DNA of 54,696 bases from Deinococcus aestuarii (GTDB lineage Bacteria; Deinococcota; Deinococci; Deinococcales; Deinococcaceae), in NCBI RefSeq assembly GCF_018863415.1, contig NZ_JAHKSN010000030.1, forward strand, positions 1 to 54,696, written 5' to 3'. The notes below the pieces were generated by a model. That model made no database searches and was not told the DNA's origin. It saw only the letters and a list, made by a program, of their open reading frames with translations. How positions within the stretch are numbered: the stretch's first letter is position 1; each line of letters begins with the position of its first letter. Of this stretch, positions 20,346 to 29,782 are shown piece by piece. The position numbers and the translations under genes are program-made.

Positions 20346-21766
20346 CTCGGTGCCGTGTCCCCCGACTGCGGCCGGCGGTACACCTCGATGGCGGAGAAGT
20401 TGGCCGTGGCGGTGCCCGTACTCACCACGTTCAGCACGCCGTCACTGGCGCCGACGGTGACCGGCCCCAGCCGCTTCCACTGGCCTGCCTCACCGGGCTC
20501 GAAGCGCGCGACCGTCTGGCCCTCCATCTGGATGTCGTAGGGCGTGGTGTCCTCGGCCCGGACCCACAGGTACACCTGGTACTGGGCGTTGGGCAACGGC
20601 ACGTTGACTTCCAGCCCGCCCTGGCGGGAGAGGGCCGTGCGGACCAGGGCCTCCCGGTTGGGCTCGGCCGCAGGCAACAGCGGCACGCTGGTCGGCAGGG
20701 CCGTGGGCGTGCCGTTGGTCGTGATCCCTGCCGTCTCGCCCGCTGAGAACACCGGGCCGGCGAGGAGCGGTTCGTAGCTCTTGACGGCCACCTCCGGCCC
20801 GCCGAGGTTGATCGCGCGCAGCGCCGAGGAGGTGGAGTTGCCCGAGTAGAACGTCGCCAGCCGCTCCTCGGAGGTGGTGGTGGCCCCCCGGTCGTCCACG
20901 GCCCGGGCCGTGAAGCCCCCCTGGAAGAGGGAGTCGATGTCACTGTCGCGCGGGTACGCGAAGGAGTACGGCGCGGTGGTGTCCTCGCCGATCTTGCTCA
21001 GCCCGAAGTAGAACTCGACCTTGGCGACCTTGCCGTCCGTGTCCGAGGCGTCGGCGCGCAGGATGATGTTGTTGTCATCCACGAAGGTGCCCGGCTCGGA
21101 GGCCGGATCGCCGGGCACCGGAGCGGTCAGAACTCCGCTCTCGACCGGCTTGAGGGTGACGGTCGGCGCCTGGTTGACGGGCGGCGGCGTGGGGGTGGGC
21201 GTGGTCCCGACCGGCTCGATGATCAGGTAATCGACGATGGCGTTGCGGTCCTTGCCGCGGCCCTCGTACAGGTCGTTGATGAACGACAGGTTGAACACCT
21301 GCCCCGGCTTCAGATCGAACTCCCCGAACTTGCGGGTCACGTAGGTGGCTGAGTCCAGGGTCGCCACCGCCAGCCGTCGTTGCCGTTCGTCATTGAGATC
21401 GACGATGGGCCAGCCCTTGTACGCCTCGCCCTTACCCCGGACCGAGACGGTGTAGCGTCCGGCCTTGACGCTGCCGGGGACGACGAAGCGGACGTTATCG
21501 TTGGTGCCGAGCAGGGCGACGGCCTTGCCCCCGGAGGCGGCGGGGTCGTTGATGATGCGGCCCCCGTTGCGGGGGTCGGCGACCGTCTGCGGCGTCGTGA
21601 AAGCCTGGATGGTGCCCGCCTCCGCTTCCCACTGCAAGTCGCTGGTGGCCGTCGGCGTGCTGGCCTGTTGACTGCACGCCGCCAGCGTCAAACTCAACAA
21701 CAGAAGCAGACCTCTGCGGCAGGAGCGGGTTGGGGTGATGGTGCGGGCGAGGTTCTCCTTGATCAT
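20342..21766 (-). CDS. Secreted lipoprotein with CBM36/60-like carbohydrate-binding module and Ig-like domains
   Basis: 474 residues from ATG 21766 (AGGGAG six bases upstream). Signal peptide with arginines, a leucine run and lipobox LAAC gives a cell-envelope lipoprotein. Residues about 45-180 have the fold pattern of Ca-dependent xylan-type binding modules, ending FINDLYEGRGKDRNAIVDYL, where the DRN-VDY part is diagnostic. A Pro/Thr linker (PTPTPPPVNQ) follows, then an Ig-like domain (DASDTDGKVAKVEFYFG) and a second carbohydrate-binding-like beta domain (VPLPNAQYQVYLWVRAED). No catalytic domain is seen. It probably binds polysaccharide at the surface. The stop may result from a one-base loss; see the 102-residue frame at 20037-20345. 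Confidence 0.85.
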   Translation of the reverse strand: MIKENLARTITPTRSCRRGLLLLLSLTLAACSQQASTPTATSDLQWEAEAGTIQAFTTPQTVADPRNGGRIINDPAASGGKAVALLGTNDNVRFVVPGSVKAGRYTVSVRGKGEAYKGWPIVDLNDERQRRLAVATLDSATYVTRKFGEFDLKPGQVFNLSFINDLYEGRGKDRNAIVDYLIIEPVGTTPTPTPPPVNQAPTVTLKPVESGVLTAPVPGDPASEPGTFVDDNNIILRADASDTDGKVAKVEFYFGLSKIGEDTTAPYSFAYPRDSDIDSLFQGGFTARAVDDRGATTTSEERLATFYSGNSTSSALRAINLGGPEVAVKSYEPLLAGPVFSAGETAGITTNGTPTALPTSVPLLPAAEPNREALVRTALSRQGGLEVNVPLPNAQYQVYLWVRAEDTTPYDIQMEGQTVARFEPGEAGQWKRLGPVTVGASDGVLNVVSTGTATANFSAIEVYRRPQSGDTAPR

Positions 21767-22404
21767 GTGCACTCCCTAGGCGTGACGTGAGCTGGACGGT
21801 CGTTGGATGAGTTCCCTTTAACTCCGTGATGACCATGAGGAGGGCGATGTCGCGGATTACGCGGCTGCGTCGAAGCGATGTTCACCCTCCTGAGAATCCA
21901 CAGACGCAGTCGGGCAGCGGCACGGGCCGGGGGCCAGCAGCTCCGGTCCCGTGCTCGCACCGTAGCAGCGGGCTGGAGAACGGCCGGGAATCGAGAGGGG
22001 TCAGCTCTCATGAGAAGTTGAGCGGTGGTCCTGGGCCGTCGACCGTTGGTCAGGCCCCAGCCTGGGTGCAGAGCGAACGTCCCTCTGGCCTGGCACGTCC
22101 AACCTGAACAGGGTGCTGATCCAGGTGCTCGCCCACGGGCAGCGCCTCCCGCGCCACTTTGCTGCTCAGGGGCGATTGGGTGCGTCGGGGCTGCTCACGG
22201 CAGCCGCGATGGCGGTCGAGTTCTGGTCCTCCGGCCGCAGTGAGGTGGAGAACAGCCAGCGTCGTTGGCGGCGCATGTGGCTTGGCCTGGCTCGTGCTTG
22301 GTGAAGTCGGTGCTACCGGGACCACCTGCGGGTACCTACCGGGAGCTGCGGAATTACATTGCGTGCTGAACAGCGTCTGCGCTTAACGGATCAACGCTTC
22401 AAGA
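21767..22404. other. Non-coding or decayed region upstream of the lipoprotein
   Basis: 638 bases with no supported gene. It should contain the lipoprotein promoter, but I see no clear -35/-10 pair. Sense coding from the truncated GAF gene (22405) could once have continued here, but no frame resembles the missing GAF end. Confidence 0.5.
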
Positions 22405-23301
22405 TCAGGCCACCGCCCGCAGGCCCAGCCTCACCAATTCGGGAACGGCTTGCGGATGCCGGGCGTAGTCGTCCAGGTACAGCGGGGCGGTGAGGCCCGC
22501 CAGGCCGTGGGTCAGGCTGCCCGGCCGCGGGGCCACCTGGCGGCCGCGTTCCAGCACGGCGGGCTCGAGCCCCGGGCGGTGGTGGGCCGCCTGCACCTCC
22601 AGCGCCTCGCCCCGGAAGGTGACCAGCCCGGTCCAGTCCGCCTCCAGCGCCTCGCCCATCAGGGCGGCGGCCTGCCGGGTGACCTCCTCCGGGGTCAGGG
22701 GCAGGTCGAGCAGGTGCTGCACGGCTTCGAGCACCTGGACGTGGGCCAGATGCGCCCGCAGGTGGCGGGTCTCGTGCGCGTGGGCCCCCAGTTCGCGTTC
22801 GAGGGCCCGGCGGTGCACGCGCCCCTCGAGGTCCGTGACGACCAGGGCGGCGAGGTCCACGAGCGCGGTCAGGTCCGGCTCGCCCCAGGCGTGCGGGTGG
22901 TCGTCCGCGACACAGAGGGTGCCGATGGCGTGTCCGGCCGAGGTCCGCAAGGGGACCCCGGCGTAGCTGCGAACCCGGGGCGAACCGGTCACGAGGGGGC
23001 TGGTGGCGAAGCGGGGATCGGCGGGGGCGTCGGGGACCACGAACGGCGCGTCCCCGAGGATGGGCCAGGCGCAGACGGAGGCCGCGCGGGGAAGCTCCAC
23101 CGCCGCCATGCCCACGGCCGATTTGCTCCACTGGCGGCCCTCGTCGATGAAATTGAGCGCGGCGACGGGGGCGCGCAGCAGGTGGGCGGCGAGGCGGGTG
23201 ATACGGTCGAAGTGAGGTTCGGGCGGGGTGTCGAGGACCCCGAGGTGCGCCAGATCGAGCAGGCGGGCGGCCTCGTGCTCAGGCTGGGGAGTGCCGATCA
23301 T
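22405..23301 (-). CDS. GAF-domain protein, C-terminally truncated
   Basis: 298 residues. The first GAF domain (about 20-165) is of the type that opens many bacterial signalling proteins: EAARLLDLAHLGVLDTPPEP, then SVCAWPILGDAPFVVPDA and GVPLRTSAGHAIGTLCVAD. After a helical linker (165-200) a second GAF begins (LTPEEVTRQAAALMGEAL) but stops at LRLGLRAVA, about halfway, where such domains continue into their last strands and helix. A kinase, cyclase or similar output domain would normally follow. It is therefore probably a decayed sensor, or at best a stand-alone GAF protein. Confidence 0.75.
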   Translation of the reverse strand: MIGTPQPEHEAARLLDLAHLGVLDTPPEPHFDRITRLAAHLLRAPVAALNFIDEGRQWSKSAVGMAAVELPRAASVCAWPILGDAPFVVPDAPADPRFATSPLVTGSPRVRSYAGVPLRTSAGHAIGTLCVADDHPHAWGEPDLTALVDLAALVVTDLEGRVHRRALERELGAHAHETRHLRAHLAHVQVLEAVQHLLDLPLTPEEVTRQAAALMGEALEADWTGLVTFRGEALEVQAAHHRPGLEPAVLERGRQVAPRPGSLTHGLAGLTAPLYLDDYARHPQAVPELVRLGLRAVA

Positions 23302-23709
23302 CGCCGGGAGGAGACGCCTGCGGGTCTGACACCACTCTGACCCCGGGCCCCCGGTGGCCGGTGCCGATCCACGCCACGGCTCCGGGCCACGTCCGTCTCC
23401 AGCGGGGGCTGACCCTGACGCCCATGTCGACCATCTCCCCTTGACCCGCGGATGTCGGGCCGCGTGGATGGTGCCTCACGGTGGGGTTTCGCCATCGTCC
23501 GGGAACCTTCCCCGGCCAGGACCCCTTGGACACCCGCGTCAGCCCAGCCACCGCCCTGCGGCGATCACACGTTCGCGGTGTTCTCCAGAAAGCCTCCCTG
23601 TTCCGAGTGGCCATGAACCTAACCGGAGGCGGAGGTGGGTGTGAGACTTGCCTGGCAGTGGTGTGAAGTCCTCCTGAAGGGCGGGCGGGCCAGCGGGGTA
23701 TCTTGCCGC
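23302..23709. other. Divergent intergenic region between GAF protein and giant kinase
   Basis: 408 bases with no supported gene. It must hold the promoters of both divergent genes. No clear palindromes or -35/-10 pairs stand out. Confidence 0.45.
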
Positions 23710-26700
23710 ATGCCCGCACAGCCCGTGGCCAATCTTCTGGCGCACGTTTCCCTGAGTGAACACCTGCAAGGGGTCACCGAAGCCCTCTCCGCCTCCCGCA
23801 CGCAGGCCGCGGTCTTCAGCGTGGTGCTGCGGCCCGCCCTCAGCGCCCTCAAGGCCGTGGCGGGCGCGGTCCTGCTGGTGGACGAGAGGGGGGAACGCCT
23901 GGAGATCGCCGCCGCCCAGGGCGACGAGGAAGGCGCCCAGACCCTCTGGCAGGATGGTCCCTTGAACGGCAACGTCCCCGCTGGCGACGCCCTGAAGCGG
24001 CACGAGCCGCTGTTCTTCGAGGCGCAGGGGGACCTGACCCGGGCCTACCCCGAGTTGGAGGCGCGCACGGGTGGGGTGGCCGCCGTCGCCACCGCCGTGC
24101 TCCCGATGTTCCTCGACGACCGGCCGCTGGGGGCCATCATCCTCGACTTCAAGGAGCCGCACGAGTTCACGCCCGAGGAGAGCCGCTTCCTGCGCATCCT
24201 CGCCGCCCAGTGTGCCCTGGCCCTGGGACGGGTCCAGGCCACGCGGCAGTTGGAGCGGCGCGTCGAGGAACGCACCCAGGAGCTGGAGGCCGAACGTAAC
24301 TTCCTGCGCACCCTGCTGGGCAGTCTCGGGGAGAGCATCGTCGCGTGCGACGCGCAGGGCCGCCTCACGTTGTTCAACGGGGTCGCCCGCGAGTTGCACG
24401 GCCTGGACGCCGAGCCCGTCCCCCCGGAGACCTGGGCCGAGCACTACGGCCTGTATCAACCCGATGGGAAGACGTTGCTGGCCCCGGCGCAGGTGCCCCT
24501 GTACCGGGCCTGGGAGGGCCAGATCGTCGAGAACGCGGAGATGGTGGTCCGCCCCGCGGGCGGTGAGGCCCGGACCCTGCTCGTCAACGGCCAGCCGATC
24601 CTCGATCCGGACGGGAAGCGGTTGGGGGCGGTGGTGGCGCAGCGCGACATCACCGGGCGCCAGGGGCAGGCCCGGGACCTCGCGGCGGCGCGCACCCGGG
24701 CCGAAGTGCTGGCCGCCCTGGGCGACGCCCTGCAACGCGCCGCCTCGCCGGAGGAGGTGGCGCAGTTCGCCCTGGACCGCATCGGTCCCGCGGTGGGGGC
24801 GCGCGGCATGCTCGTCGTGCGGCTGGAGGGCGAGGTCCTGCACCTGCCGACCGTCTGGGGGGACGTGCCGGAGACCGTCACCGCGTACCTGAACCGGCCC
24901 GGGCGGACCCTGAACGACGCGACGACCTTCCGGCAGGTCGTCCGGTCGGGGCAGGCCGTGTACCTGGACAGCTACCGCCCCCGGCGCGGGACCGTCCCCT
25001 CCTTTCCCCCCCAGGCCGCCGGGGTGGAGCCCATCCGCAGCCCGGCGGGCACGCTGGTCGGCTTTCTGCTCGCCAGCCGCCCGGTCGAGGTTGGGGTGTG
25101 GCAGGACGGCGAGCGCGACCTGCTCAGCAGGGCGGCGGCCACCCTGGGGCTCGCCCTGGAGCGCGCGGCGGCGACCCGGCAGCTCGAAGAGGAGCGCGCG
25201 GCCCTCGACGCCTTTGTCGCCTACCAGGAGGCGGTGGGGGGAGAGAGCGACGTGCTGGCCCTCGCCCGGCAGGCCGTGCGGGTCGTGTGCGCGAGCCTCG
25301 CGCACGTCAGCGCCGCGTACTACGAACTCGAAGACGGGCGGTGGAAGGCGCGGGCGTGGTCCGACGATATCCCGCCGGAGATCGTCGCGCAGATTCGAGC
25401 GGGGATTCCGTGGGACGCGCCGCACTACGCCGGGGCGGCAGGGTCGGGACAGCCGGTGTTCGCGGACGGCTGGGACGCCGGGGCCAACAGGGTGCAGGGC
25501 GCCGAGTCCTACGGGGCCGCCGCCTTCCTGCCCCTGGTCATCCGCGGGGAGACACACGGTCTGTTCTCGGTGGGCACCCAGCAGGCCCGCGCCTGGACGG
25601 AGCGCGAGAAAGCCCTGGTCCGGGCGGTGGCGCGCGGCCTGAAGGTCACCCTGGAGCGCACGACGACCGCCCGGCACCTCGCGGAGAACAACGCCGAACT
25701 CGCCGCCCGCACCCGCGCCCTGGAGGGCTTCGCGGAATTGAGCCGCGACCTGGCGCTCGAGGGCGACGCCGTGACGCTCGTCGGGCGCGCGCAGGAGCTG
25801 CTGGTCTCGCTGCTGCCCGCCAGCGTCAGCACGTACTACGAGGCCGAGGGCGACACCTGGCGGCTGCGGTCCCACCGCGGGGAATTCCGCAACCCCGCGC
25901 TGCTCGCCGCCCTCCAGCGCGGGTTGCCCCGGGGCACGACCCTCAACGTGGACCGCCCCTTCGACACCCGCCAGCCCTTCTACCAGGACCGGTTCCAGCC
26001 CGACACGGTGGCGAGCGTGCGGCGGGAGATCGGGCACATCCGGACGACGGCGGCGTTCCCGGTGGTCGTGGGGGAGCAGGTGCGCGGCGTGCTGCTGGTG
26101 GGGCGGCACGAGCCGCGTTCATGGACGCCGGTGGAGCGGAGCCTGCTGGAGACGGCCTTGCGCAACCTCTGTCTGGCCCTCGAACGGGGCGAGAGCGTGG
26201 CGCAACTCGCCGCCCACTCCCTTCGAATCGAGGAGAGCGCCCGCGCGCAGGAAGCCTTCGTGGCCTATACGGAAGCGGTGGGCACGGAGACGGACGTGCC
26301 CGCCCTCGCCGGGCGGGCGGTCGAGGTGTTGCGGGCCCACTTCCCGGAGAGCAGTGTGGGGTACTTCGAGCCGGAGGGCGAACTGTGGCGGGCGCGGGTC
26401 TGGAGCCCGGGCTTTGAGCCGGACCTGCTCAACCTGCTGCGGGCGGGCGTGCCCCCGAACCCGCTGATCCGGGAGGTGCTGCGGACGCACGAGGCAGTGT
26501 TCGTGGACGGCTGGGACGCCGCGCGCGAGGAGGTGGCGGGGAGCGGGCACTTCGAAAGCGGGATGAACGCGCCCCTGGTCGTGGCGGGCGAGGTGCGCGG
26601 CATCCTGGGGCTGGGCCGCCCCAGCATCGCGCGCTGGGAGGAGCGCGACCGGGCCCTGGTCCGCGCGGTGGCCCGCGGCCTGACCCTCGCGCTGGAGCGG

Positions 26701-27945
26701 GCCGAGGGGGCCCGGCGGCTGGAGGCGCAGAACGCCGAGCTGGAGGCCCGCGCCCGGGCGCTCGAGGCCTTTGCCGACCTGACTCGGGACCTCGCCGTAC
26801 AGGGAGACCCGCGCGCCTTTGTCCGCCGCGCCCAGGAGGTCGTGCTGTCCCTGCTGCCGCCCGGCTACGCCCTGTACTACGAACGCGAGGGGGAGCGCTG
26901 GCGCAACCGGGTGCAGACCGGGGAGGTCGGCCACGCGGACCTTCAGGCCTTTATCGACGCCGGACCCCCGGTGGGCGTCACGCCCAGCGTGGACGTCCCC
27001 TGGACGACGGGGGAGCCCTTCTACCAGGACAGCTACGCCCGGGGGAGCGACACCCCGGCCGAGATGGTACAGCACGTGAGCACCGTTGCCTCGCTGCCTG
27101 TGATGCGCCGGGGGGAGGTGGTGGGGGTCCTGATCGCGGTGCTGTTCGAGGCCCGGACCTGGACGCCGACCGACCGGGTGGTGCTGGAGACGGTGGCGCA
27201 GAGCCTGGACCTGGCCCTGGAACGCGCCGAGGGGGTGGCCGACCTCGCCCGGCGCACCGAGGAGCTGAGCCGCAGCAACGCGGAACTGGAGCAGTTCGCG
27301 TACGTCGCCTCGCACGACCTGCAAGCGCCCATCCGGGCCATCACCAGCTTCGCGGGAGTCATTGACCGCCGGTACGGCCCCCAACTCGACGGGCGCGGCC
27401 GGCTGTACCTGCGGCAGATCGTGGAGGGCGGCGAACACATGAAGCGGCTGGTGGACGACCTGCTGGCCTTTTCTCGCGTGCACACCGGGCGGGGGGAACT
27501 CCTGCCGGTGGACACGGGAGCGGTGTTCGACGCGGTGGCGAGGCGGCTCCAGCCAGAGACGCCGCCGGGGACGAGCCTGACCCGGGGGAGGTTGCCCGTG
27601 GTGCTCGCGGACGCCCAGCAACTCGACCAGCTCCTGCAAAATCTGATCGCCAATGGGATGAAGTACCGCCGCCCGGGGGTGGTGCCTCAGGTCCACGTCT
27701 CGGCCCAGCGCGAGGGGGAGGGGTGGCGCTTCGCGGTCCAGGACAATGGGATCGGGATTGAGCCGCAATACTTCGAGCGCATCTTCGTGATCTTCCAGCG
27801 GCTGCACGGCCGGGAGGAGTATGAAGGGACGGGGATCGGCCTGGCCGTGTGCAAGAAGATCGTGGAACGCCACGGCGGGAGGCTCTGGGTGGAGAGCACC
27901 CCGGGGCAGGGGTCGACCTTCTTCTACACCCTGCCCGGGGGGTGA
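23710..27945 (+). CDS. Giant multi-GAF/PAS sensor histidine kinase, catalytically complete
   Basis: 1411 residues from ATG 23710; a GTG at 23638 in the same frame is possible but adds no conserved sequence. Soluble. Approximate domains: GAF 20-180; coiled coil 180-205; PAS 205-320; GAF 330-490; GAF 500-660; GAF 675-845; GAF 855-1010; GAF 1030-1190; HisKA 1200-1270; HATPase 1300-1405. HisKA has [16 protein letters not shown] with the phosphoacceptor His, as in phytochrome-type kinases. The HATPase has [17 protein letters not shown] and [18 protein letters not shown]. The GAF repeats alternate between two sequence types (one with WRARVWSP, one with FADLTRDLA), showing internal duplication. No receiver protein is nearby, so its target is elsewhere. 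Confidence 0.93.
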   Translation: MPAQPVANLLAHVSLSEHLQGVTEALSASRTQAAVFSVVLRPALSALKAVAGAVLLVDERGERLEIAAAQGDEEGAQTLWQDGPLNGNVPAGDALKRHEPLFFEAQGDLTRAYPELEARTGGVAAVATAVLPMFLDDRPLGAIILDFKEPHEFTPEESRFLRILAAQCALALGRVQATRQLERRVEERTQELEAERNFLRTLLGSLGESIVACDAQGRLTLFNGVARELHGLDAEPVPPETWAEHYGLYQPDGKTLLAPAQVPLYRAWEGQIVENAEMVVRPAGGEARTLLVNGQPILDPDGKRLGAVVAQRDITGRQGQARDLAAARTRAEVLAALGDALQRAASPEEVAQFALDRIGPAVGARGMLVVRLEGEVLHLPTVWGDVPETVTAYLNRPGRTLNDATTFRQVVRSGQAVYLDSYRPRRGTVPSFPPQAAGVEPIRSPAGTLVGFLLASRPVEVGVWQDGERDLLSRAAATLGLALERAAATRQLEEERAALDAFVAYQEAVGGESDVLALARQAVRVVCASLAHVSAAYYELEDGRWKARAWSDDIPPEIVAQIRAGIPWDAPHYAGAAGSGQPVFADGWDAGANRVQGAESYGAAAFLPLVIRGETHGLFSVGTQQARAWTEREKALVRAVARGLKVTLERTTTARHLAENNAELAARTRALEGFAELSRDLALEGDAVTLVGRAQELLVSLLPASVSTYYEAEGDTWRLRSHRGEFRNPALLAALQRGLPRGTTLNVDRPFDTRQPFYQDRFQPDTVASVRREIGHIRTTAAFPVVVGEQVRGVLLVGRHEPRSWTPVERSLLETALRNLCLALERGESVAQLAAHSLRIEESARAQEAFVAYTEAVGTETDVPALAGRAVEVLRAHFPESSVGYFEPEGELWRARVWSPGFEPDLLNLLRAGVPPNPLIREVLRTHEAVFVDGWDAAREEVAGSGHFESGMNAPLVVAGEVRGILGLGRPSIARWEERDRALVRAVARGLTLALERAEGARRLEAQNAELEARARALEAFADLTRDLAVQGDPRAFVRRAQEVVLSLLPPGYALYYEREGERWRNRVQTGEVGHADLQAFIDAGPPVGVTPSVDVPWTTGEPFYQDSYARGSDTPAEMVQHVSTVASLPVMRRGEVVGVLIAVLFEARTWTPTDRVVLETVAQSLDLALERAEGVADLARRTEELSRSNAELEQFAYVASHDLQAPIRAITSFAGVIDRRYGPQLDGRGRLYLRQIVEGGEHMKRLVDDLLAFSRVHTGRGELLPVDTGAVFDAVARRLQPETPPGTSLTRGRLPVVLADAQQLDQLLQNLIANGMKYRRPGVVPQVHVSAQREGEGWRFAVQDNGIGIEPQYFERIFVIFQRLHGREEYEGTGIGLAVCKKIVERHGGRLWVESTPGQGSTFFYTLPGG

Positions 27946-27979
27946 GGGACCGGCCGCAGCTCCCGTCTGGTCAGGGGAA

Positions 27980-28420
27980 TCACGGCCAGGCGCTGGACGT
28001 TGCACTCCTGAGCCGGGTTGTGGGCAGACGCCTCGAACTTACCGCCGGGATGGCCCCCGCCAGTCCCCGGGCAGAGGCCCGAGCCTCCTCGGCCTGGTCG
28101 AGGGAGAAATGCCGTTGCTCGCCGTCGTCGCCGCCTACGGCGCCACGTCCAGTTTGCGCAGCGAGGAGTTGTCCACGGACGCGTCGCCCCCAGCAGACGT
28201 TGAACTGGAGCCACATCGTCTTGGCACGCGCACCGATGAACGTGGAGGGCAGGGGGGTGGCGTCCCTGCCGTGTCTGCGCGTCGTCCAGGGGGAGCCGCC
28301 GAGGTCCTGGGTGGAGAACCGCCGCCACGGTCCCCAGGGCCTCGGCGCCTCGTCGAACTCGAAGGTGGACCTCGGCCAGGAGGGGTGGCGGTCGCGGTTC
28401 AGCGGCTTGTTGTCCGCCAC
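27980..28420 (-). pseudogene. Hypothetical protein with two compensating frameshifts
   Basis: A 146-residue frame from GTG 28420 begins with coding-like sequence (FEFDEAPRPWGPWRRF, TMWLQFNVCWG) and ends EARASARGLAGAIPAV. Between them (about 28137-28192) the open frame has poor third-position GC, while the next frame reads DASVDNSSLRKLDVAP with nearly every codon ending in G or C. So one base was lost in a run of five G/C and another gained about 55 bases later. The family is not recognised. The end resembles that of the hypothetical protein at 40156-40941 (RAYTRGLAGAILAV). Confidence 0.45.
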
Positions 28421-28446
28421 GCGGCCCCTGTCCCGCTTCCGGACCG

Positions 28447-28749
28447 TTACGCCACGTCTACATCCCGCGCCCGGACCACCTGCGGGGGACCGGCAAGCAG
28501 CTCACCAAAGCGGGCGCTGAACCGCCGGTAGTGGTCGCTCTCGCCGTGGGCCTGCACCGCCATGTCGTCCGCAAAACGCTCCATCACGTGAAAGCGCACG
28601 GCCTCGCCCTCGCCGTCCTCCACCACGTCGTAACGCAGGCAGCCGCTCTCCTGGCGGGAAGGTGGCGCTATTTCACGCAGGGCGTCCCGCAGGGCCACGG
28701 CCTGACCGGGCTGGGGGATGAGGGTGGCGATCAGGTTGATGGCAGGCAT
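28447..28749 (-). CDS. Antibiotic-biosynthesis-monooxygenase (ABM) family protein, YgiN-like
   Basis: 100 residues; a ferredoxin-like dimeric alpha/beta barrel. Recognisable features are INLIATLIPQPGQAVAL at the N terminus, ESGCLRYDVVED, FHVMERFADDMAVQAH and HYRRFSARFGELL. Relatives are small cofactor-free oxygenases on quinols or aromatic substrates. A good ribosome-binding site (AAGGAG) precedes the ATG. It is the last gene of the sugar-transport operon, 67 bases after the permease. Its tie to sugar metabolism is not obvious, although ABM proteins often ride in such operons. Confidence 0.9.
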   Translation of the reverse strand: MPAINLIATLIPQPGQAVALRDALREIAPPSRQESGCLRYDVVEDGEGEAVRFHVMERFADDMAVQAHGESDHYRRFSARFGELLAGPPQVVRARDVDVA

Positions 28750-28816
28750 GTCGTTCTCCTTCTGAGAAAGAGCCAGCCGCCGGAGATGCCCCGACGGCTG
28801 AGAGAGTTGGCGTTCT

Positions 28817-29782
28817 TCACTTCCGCCGGGCGAGCGCCACGGCCAGGATGATGATCGCGCCGCGAATGATCAGTTGCTGGCTGTACTCCAGCCCCATCAG
28901 GATCAGGCCGTTGTTGATCAGGCCGATCATCAGCGCGCCCAGCACCGCGCCGAACACCGTGCCCGCCCCACCCAGCAGCGGCGTGCCACCCAGGATGACC
29001 GCCGCGATGACCGAGAGTTCGTCGCCCTGGCCCCACTGGAAGCGGCCCGAGTTCAGGCGTCCGGCGTAGAGCATCCCGGCGAGGCCCGCCACGGTCCCCG
29101 AGGCCAGCAGCACCATGAACTTGGTCCTGGCGACGTTGATGCCGCTGTAACGCGCGGCGGTCGCGTTGCCGCCCACGGCGAGCACACTGCGGCCGAAGGC
29201 GGTGCGCCGCAACAGGAAGTGCCCCACGGCGAGCGCCAGCAGCGTCCAGATGAAGAGGGACGGGATGGGCCCGACGTCCCCCGAGCCGAAGAAGTTGTTG
29301 AAGGCGTCGTTCAGGATCGGCACCGGGGCCGTGGCCGTGATCCACTGCGCGACGCCATTGGCGATGCCCAACATGCCGAGCGTGACCAGGAAGGAGGGGA
29401 TGCCCAGCCCGGTCACCAGCGAGCCGTTGATCACCCCGACGAGCGCGCCGCCCAGGAGGCCCGCGGCGGCTCCTCCCAGCGGCCCGAAGTGCGGAATGGC
29501 GAGCGCGGCCAGCACCGACGAGAGGCCCGCCACGCTGCCCACCGAGAGGTCAATCTCCCCCGAGGCGATCACGAAGGTCATCGCCACGGCCATCACCGAG
29601 ATGGTGGCGGTCTGCCGGACGATGTTGAGGAGGTTGTTGCTGGAGAGGAAGCCCGCGTCGCGCAGGAAGATCGAGAAGAAGATGAAGACGAGTGCGAAGC
29701 CGACGTAGACCACGTAGGAACGCCAGTTGCTGAGAAAGGCGGGACGGGCACGCCCCGCGCTAGGCAGTGTGGACTGGGTCAT
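28817..29782 (-). CDS. Sugar ABC transporter permease (RbsC-like)
   Basis: 321 residues with about ten membrane segments, inner membrane. The family motif SGEIDLSVGSVAGLSSVLAA is at about residues 65-85, and the C-terminal motif VILGGTPLLGGAGTVFGAV is present. As a homodimer it should form the channel of a ribose/monosaccharide-type importer with the ATPase encoded just upstream (its start overlaps that gene's end by 23 bases) and the binding protein at 32645-33754. Substrate specificity cannot be read from the permease. Confidence 0.95.
   Translation of the reverse strand: MTQSTLPSAGRARPAFLSNWRSYVVYVGFALVFIFFSIFLRDAGFLSSNNLLNIVRQTATISVMAVAMTFVIASGEIDLSVGSVAGLSSVLAALAIPHFGPLGGAAAGLLGGALVGVINGSLVTGLGIPSFLVTLGMLGIANGVAQWITATAPVPILNDAFNNFFGSGDVGPIPSLFIWTLLALAVGHFLLRRTAFGRSVLAVGGNATAARYSGINVARTKFMVLLASGTVAGLAGMLYAGRLNSGRFQWGQGDELSVIAAVILGGTPLLGGAGTVFGAVLGALMIGLINNGLILMGLEYSQQLIIRGAIIILAVALARRK

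Noticed and set aside
23279..23719. Minus-strand open frame between the GAF protein and the giant kinase
   Set aside because: Composition is Pro/Arg-rich with no motif, and it overlaps the starts of both flanking genes.
23539..26109. Long minus-strand open frame opposite the second giant kinase
   Set aside because: Shadow of the plus-strand gene, which has recognisable GAF, PAS and kinase domains; the antisense product has none.
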